A DNA stretch of 64,000 nucleotides from Sphingopyxis sp. GW247-27LB. GTDB lineage: Bacteria > Pseudomonadota > Alphaproteobacteria > Sphingomonadales > Sphingomonadaceae. The stretch spans positions 54,757 to 118,756 of the forward strand of contig NZ_NIWD01000009.1 in assembly GCF_002277025.1 (NCBI RefSeq). Reading direction: 5' to 3'. Positions 62,511-64,000 of the stretch are shown one piece after another (position 1 is the stretch's first letter; each line of letters starts with the position of its first letter). The position numbers were made by a program, and so were the translations under genes. Below the pieces are notes generated by a model. The model made no database searches. It was not told where the DNA came from and worked only from the letters and a program-made list of their open reading frames with translations.

Positions 62511-63290
62511 TCAGCTGCCCTTCTTCTTGCGGTGCGTCTCGAGGTCGAGCACGGCGTTGTCGCCGCCCTCGGGCAGCAGACCGAGCCGGCGCGCGACCTC
62601 CTGATAGGCTTCGACCTCACCGCCGAGGTCGCGGCGGAAGCGATCCTTGTCGAGCTTCTCGTTCGTCGTCATGTCCCACAGGCGGCAACCGTCGGGGCTG
62701 ATCTCGTCGGCCAGGATGATGCGGCTGTAGTCGCCGTCCCACAGGCGCCCGAACTCGAGCTTGAAGTCGATGAGACGAATGCCGACAGCGGCGAACATGC
62801 CGCTCATGAAATCGTTGATGCGGATCGCCATGTCCTGGATGTCATGGAGCTCCTCCTGGCTGCACCAGTTGAAGCAGGCGATATGCTCCTCGGCGACCAG
62901 CGGATCGCCGAGCGCGTCGTCCTTGTAGCAATATTCGATGAGGGTGCGGGGAAGCTGCGTCCCCTCCTCGATCCCGAGCCGCTTCGACAGCGTGCCCGCG
63001 GCGACGTTGCGCACGATCACCTCGATCGGCACGATCTCGACCTGGCGGATCAGCTGCTCGCGCATGTTGAGGCGGCGGATGAAATGGGTCGGCACGCCGA
63101 TATTGCCGAGCAGCGTGAACACATGCTCCGAGATGCGGTTGTTAAGCACGCCCTTGCCATTGATCGTGCCGCGCTTCTGCGCGTTGAACGCGGTCGCATC
63201 GTCCTTGAAATACTGGATCAGCGTGCCCGGTTCGGGGCCTTCGTAAAGGATCTTGGCTTTGCCTTCGTAGATCTGGCGGCGACGGGCCAT
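62511..63290 (-). CDS. purC: Phosphoribosylaminoimidazole-succinocarboxamide synthase
   Basis: 259 residues from ATG 63290 ([15 protein letters not shown]); the frame to 63821 is not native. It adds aspartate to CAIR in purine synthesis. [51 protein letters not shown] and [10 protein letters not shown] are SAICAR synthetase motifs. It is divergent from the enoyl-CoA hydratase-like gene. Confidence 0.97.
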   Translation of the reverse strand: MARRRQIYEGKAKILYEGPEPGTLIQYFKDDATAFNAQKRGTINGKGVLNNRISEHVFTLLGNIGVPTHFIRRLNMREQLIRQVEIVPIEVIVRNVAAGTLSKRLGIEEGTQLPRTLIEYCYKDDALGDPLVAEEHIACFNWCSQEELHDIQDMAIRINDFMSGMFAAVGIRLIDFKLEFGRLWDGDYSRIILADEISPDGCRLWDMTTNEKLDKDRFRRDLGGEVEAYQEVARRLGLLPEGGDNAVLDLETHRKKKGS

Positions 63291-63504
63291 GGCTTGGGAC
63301 TTTCTGTCGGAACCAAATGAATGACCCCGGCGGAAGCGACTCAGGGAGAACCGCGGCGCCGGGGCGATGCGGGGCCCTATAGCGGCAAAGTGACGGCGCG
63401 TCATCCCCGGCGTCGCGACGCCCTTCCTTACGTTTACGTCAACTAGAGCTTGCCTTCGACCCCGCCGCTTGCAACCTTGGCGCGAACCCAAGGAGAGACA
63501 GAGA

Positions 63505-64000
63505 TGAGCTACGACCAGATTCGCCTCGACCGCCACGAAGGCATCGCGCTGCTGACGCTGCACCGTCCCGAGCGGATGAACGCCTTCACGACCGAGATGA
63601 TGCTGGAGATCGTCGCCGCGCTCGACGAGTGCGACGCCGACGACGGCGTGCGCGCGGTGATCTTCACCGGATCGGGCGAAAAGGCCTATTGCGCGGGCGC
63701 CGATCTGGGCCAGGGCGCTGCGACCTTCGATTACGACAAGCGCACCGACAAGGCGGCGATGCTGCCCGAGGGCCTGCCGGCAAGCCCCATCGCGGAGGAC
63801 GGCAGCATCGACTGGTCGCATCCGCTGATCCGCGATTCGGGCGGGCGGGTGTCGATGCGGATCTTCGATGCGAAGAAGCCGGTGCTCGGCGCGATCAACG
63901 GCGCCGCGGTCGGCATCGGCGCCACCATGACGCTGTCGATGGACGCCCGCCTCGCCAGCGACACCGCGCGCTACGGCTTCGTCTTCGCCCGCCGCGGCAT
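63505..64000 (+). CDS. Enoyl-CoA hydratase/isomerase, cut by window end
   Basis: At least 165 residues, incomplete. [22 protein letters not shown] opens the crotonase fold; [18 protein letters not shown] holds the CoA-binding loop and [21 protein letters not shown] the oxyanion region. Crotonase-type hydration or isomerisation of acyl-CoA. GGAGAGACAGAG precedes the ATG. The C-terminus lies beyond the window. Confidence 0.9.

Overview
The window reads as a chromosomal segment of a GC-rich alphaproteobacterium of the Sphingomonadaceae. A Sphingopyxis-like organism is my best guess from gene content; no 16S gene is present to fix it. Support comes from SciP (DUF1153) and ChpT of the CtrA cell-cycle phosphorelay, an Entner-Doudoroff gene set, WS/DGAT and HAD-acyltransferase lipid enzymes, and many short intergenic hairpin repeats. 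I see no phage, insertion sequence, CRISPR array or rRNA. One tRNA (Arg, anticodon TCT) is present.

Layout. 1-9.5 kb: small secreted or soluble proteins, a membrane sulfatase-family protein, a TNase-like nuclease, a DsbA/FrnE protein, mnmA, sciP, a small lipoprotein and a GNAT protein. 9.5-18 kb: lepA; a three-gene unit of a 48-residue peptide and two proteins with HEAT-like tails, one with cupin ligands; a siroheme-synthase-like protein; then argH-lipoprotein-lysA. 18-25 kb: a TlpA-like thioredoxin, an SDR plus acyl-CoA dehydrogenase pair, a secreted PRC-like protein, an S8 protease, and an ECF sigma/anti-sigma pair. 25-35.4 kb: seven same-strand glycerolipid genes (HAD-acyltransferase fusion, plsB, WS/DGAT, patatin, two alpha/beta hydrolases, gpsA). 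35.5-41.6 kb: zwf, edd, eda and divergent glpD. 41.6-49.8 kb: an SDR with an AraC regulator, ahpF/ahpC, an MFS transporter with a LysR regulator, and a GST with an HxlR regulator. 49.9-53.7 kb: tRNA-Arg, a queuosine-precursor transporter, purQ/purS, and bfd-bfr followed by a Fur-box-like site, a hairpin and an unknown gene. 53.8-64 kb: chpT, an RluA-family synthase, rpoH, a beta-barrel-like protein, mtgA, an M16 protease, a GGDEF protein, purC and a truncated enoyl-CoA hydratase.

How the genes fit together. The lipid block covers glycerol-3-phosphate supply (gpsA; glpD nearby in the opposite sense), two acylations and a dephosphorylation toward diacylglycerol, a final WS/DGAT acylation to triacylglycerol or wax ester, and three possible lipases. 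zwf-edd-eda feed the Entner-Doudoroff route, but pgl is not beside them. bfd and bfr form an iron storage and release pair under probable Fur control.

The most noteworthy non-genic structure is a dense set of intergenic inverted-repeat elements in several families. Three are about 97 percent identical copies of a roughly 146-bp element. At three loci a repeat supplies the last codons and the stop of a protein. The most unusual gene set is the peptide/cupin-HEAT unit at 11.6-13.8 kb.
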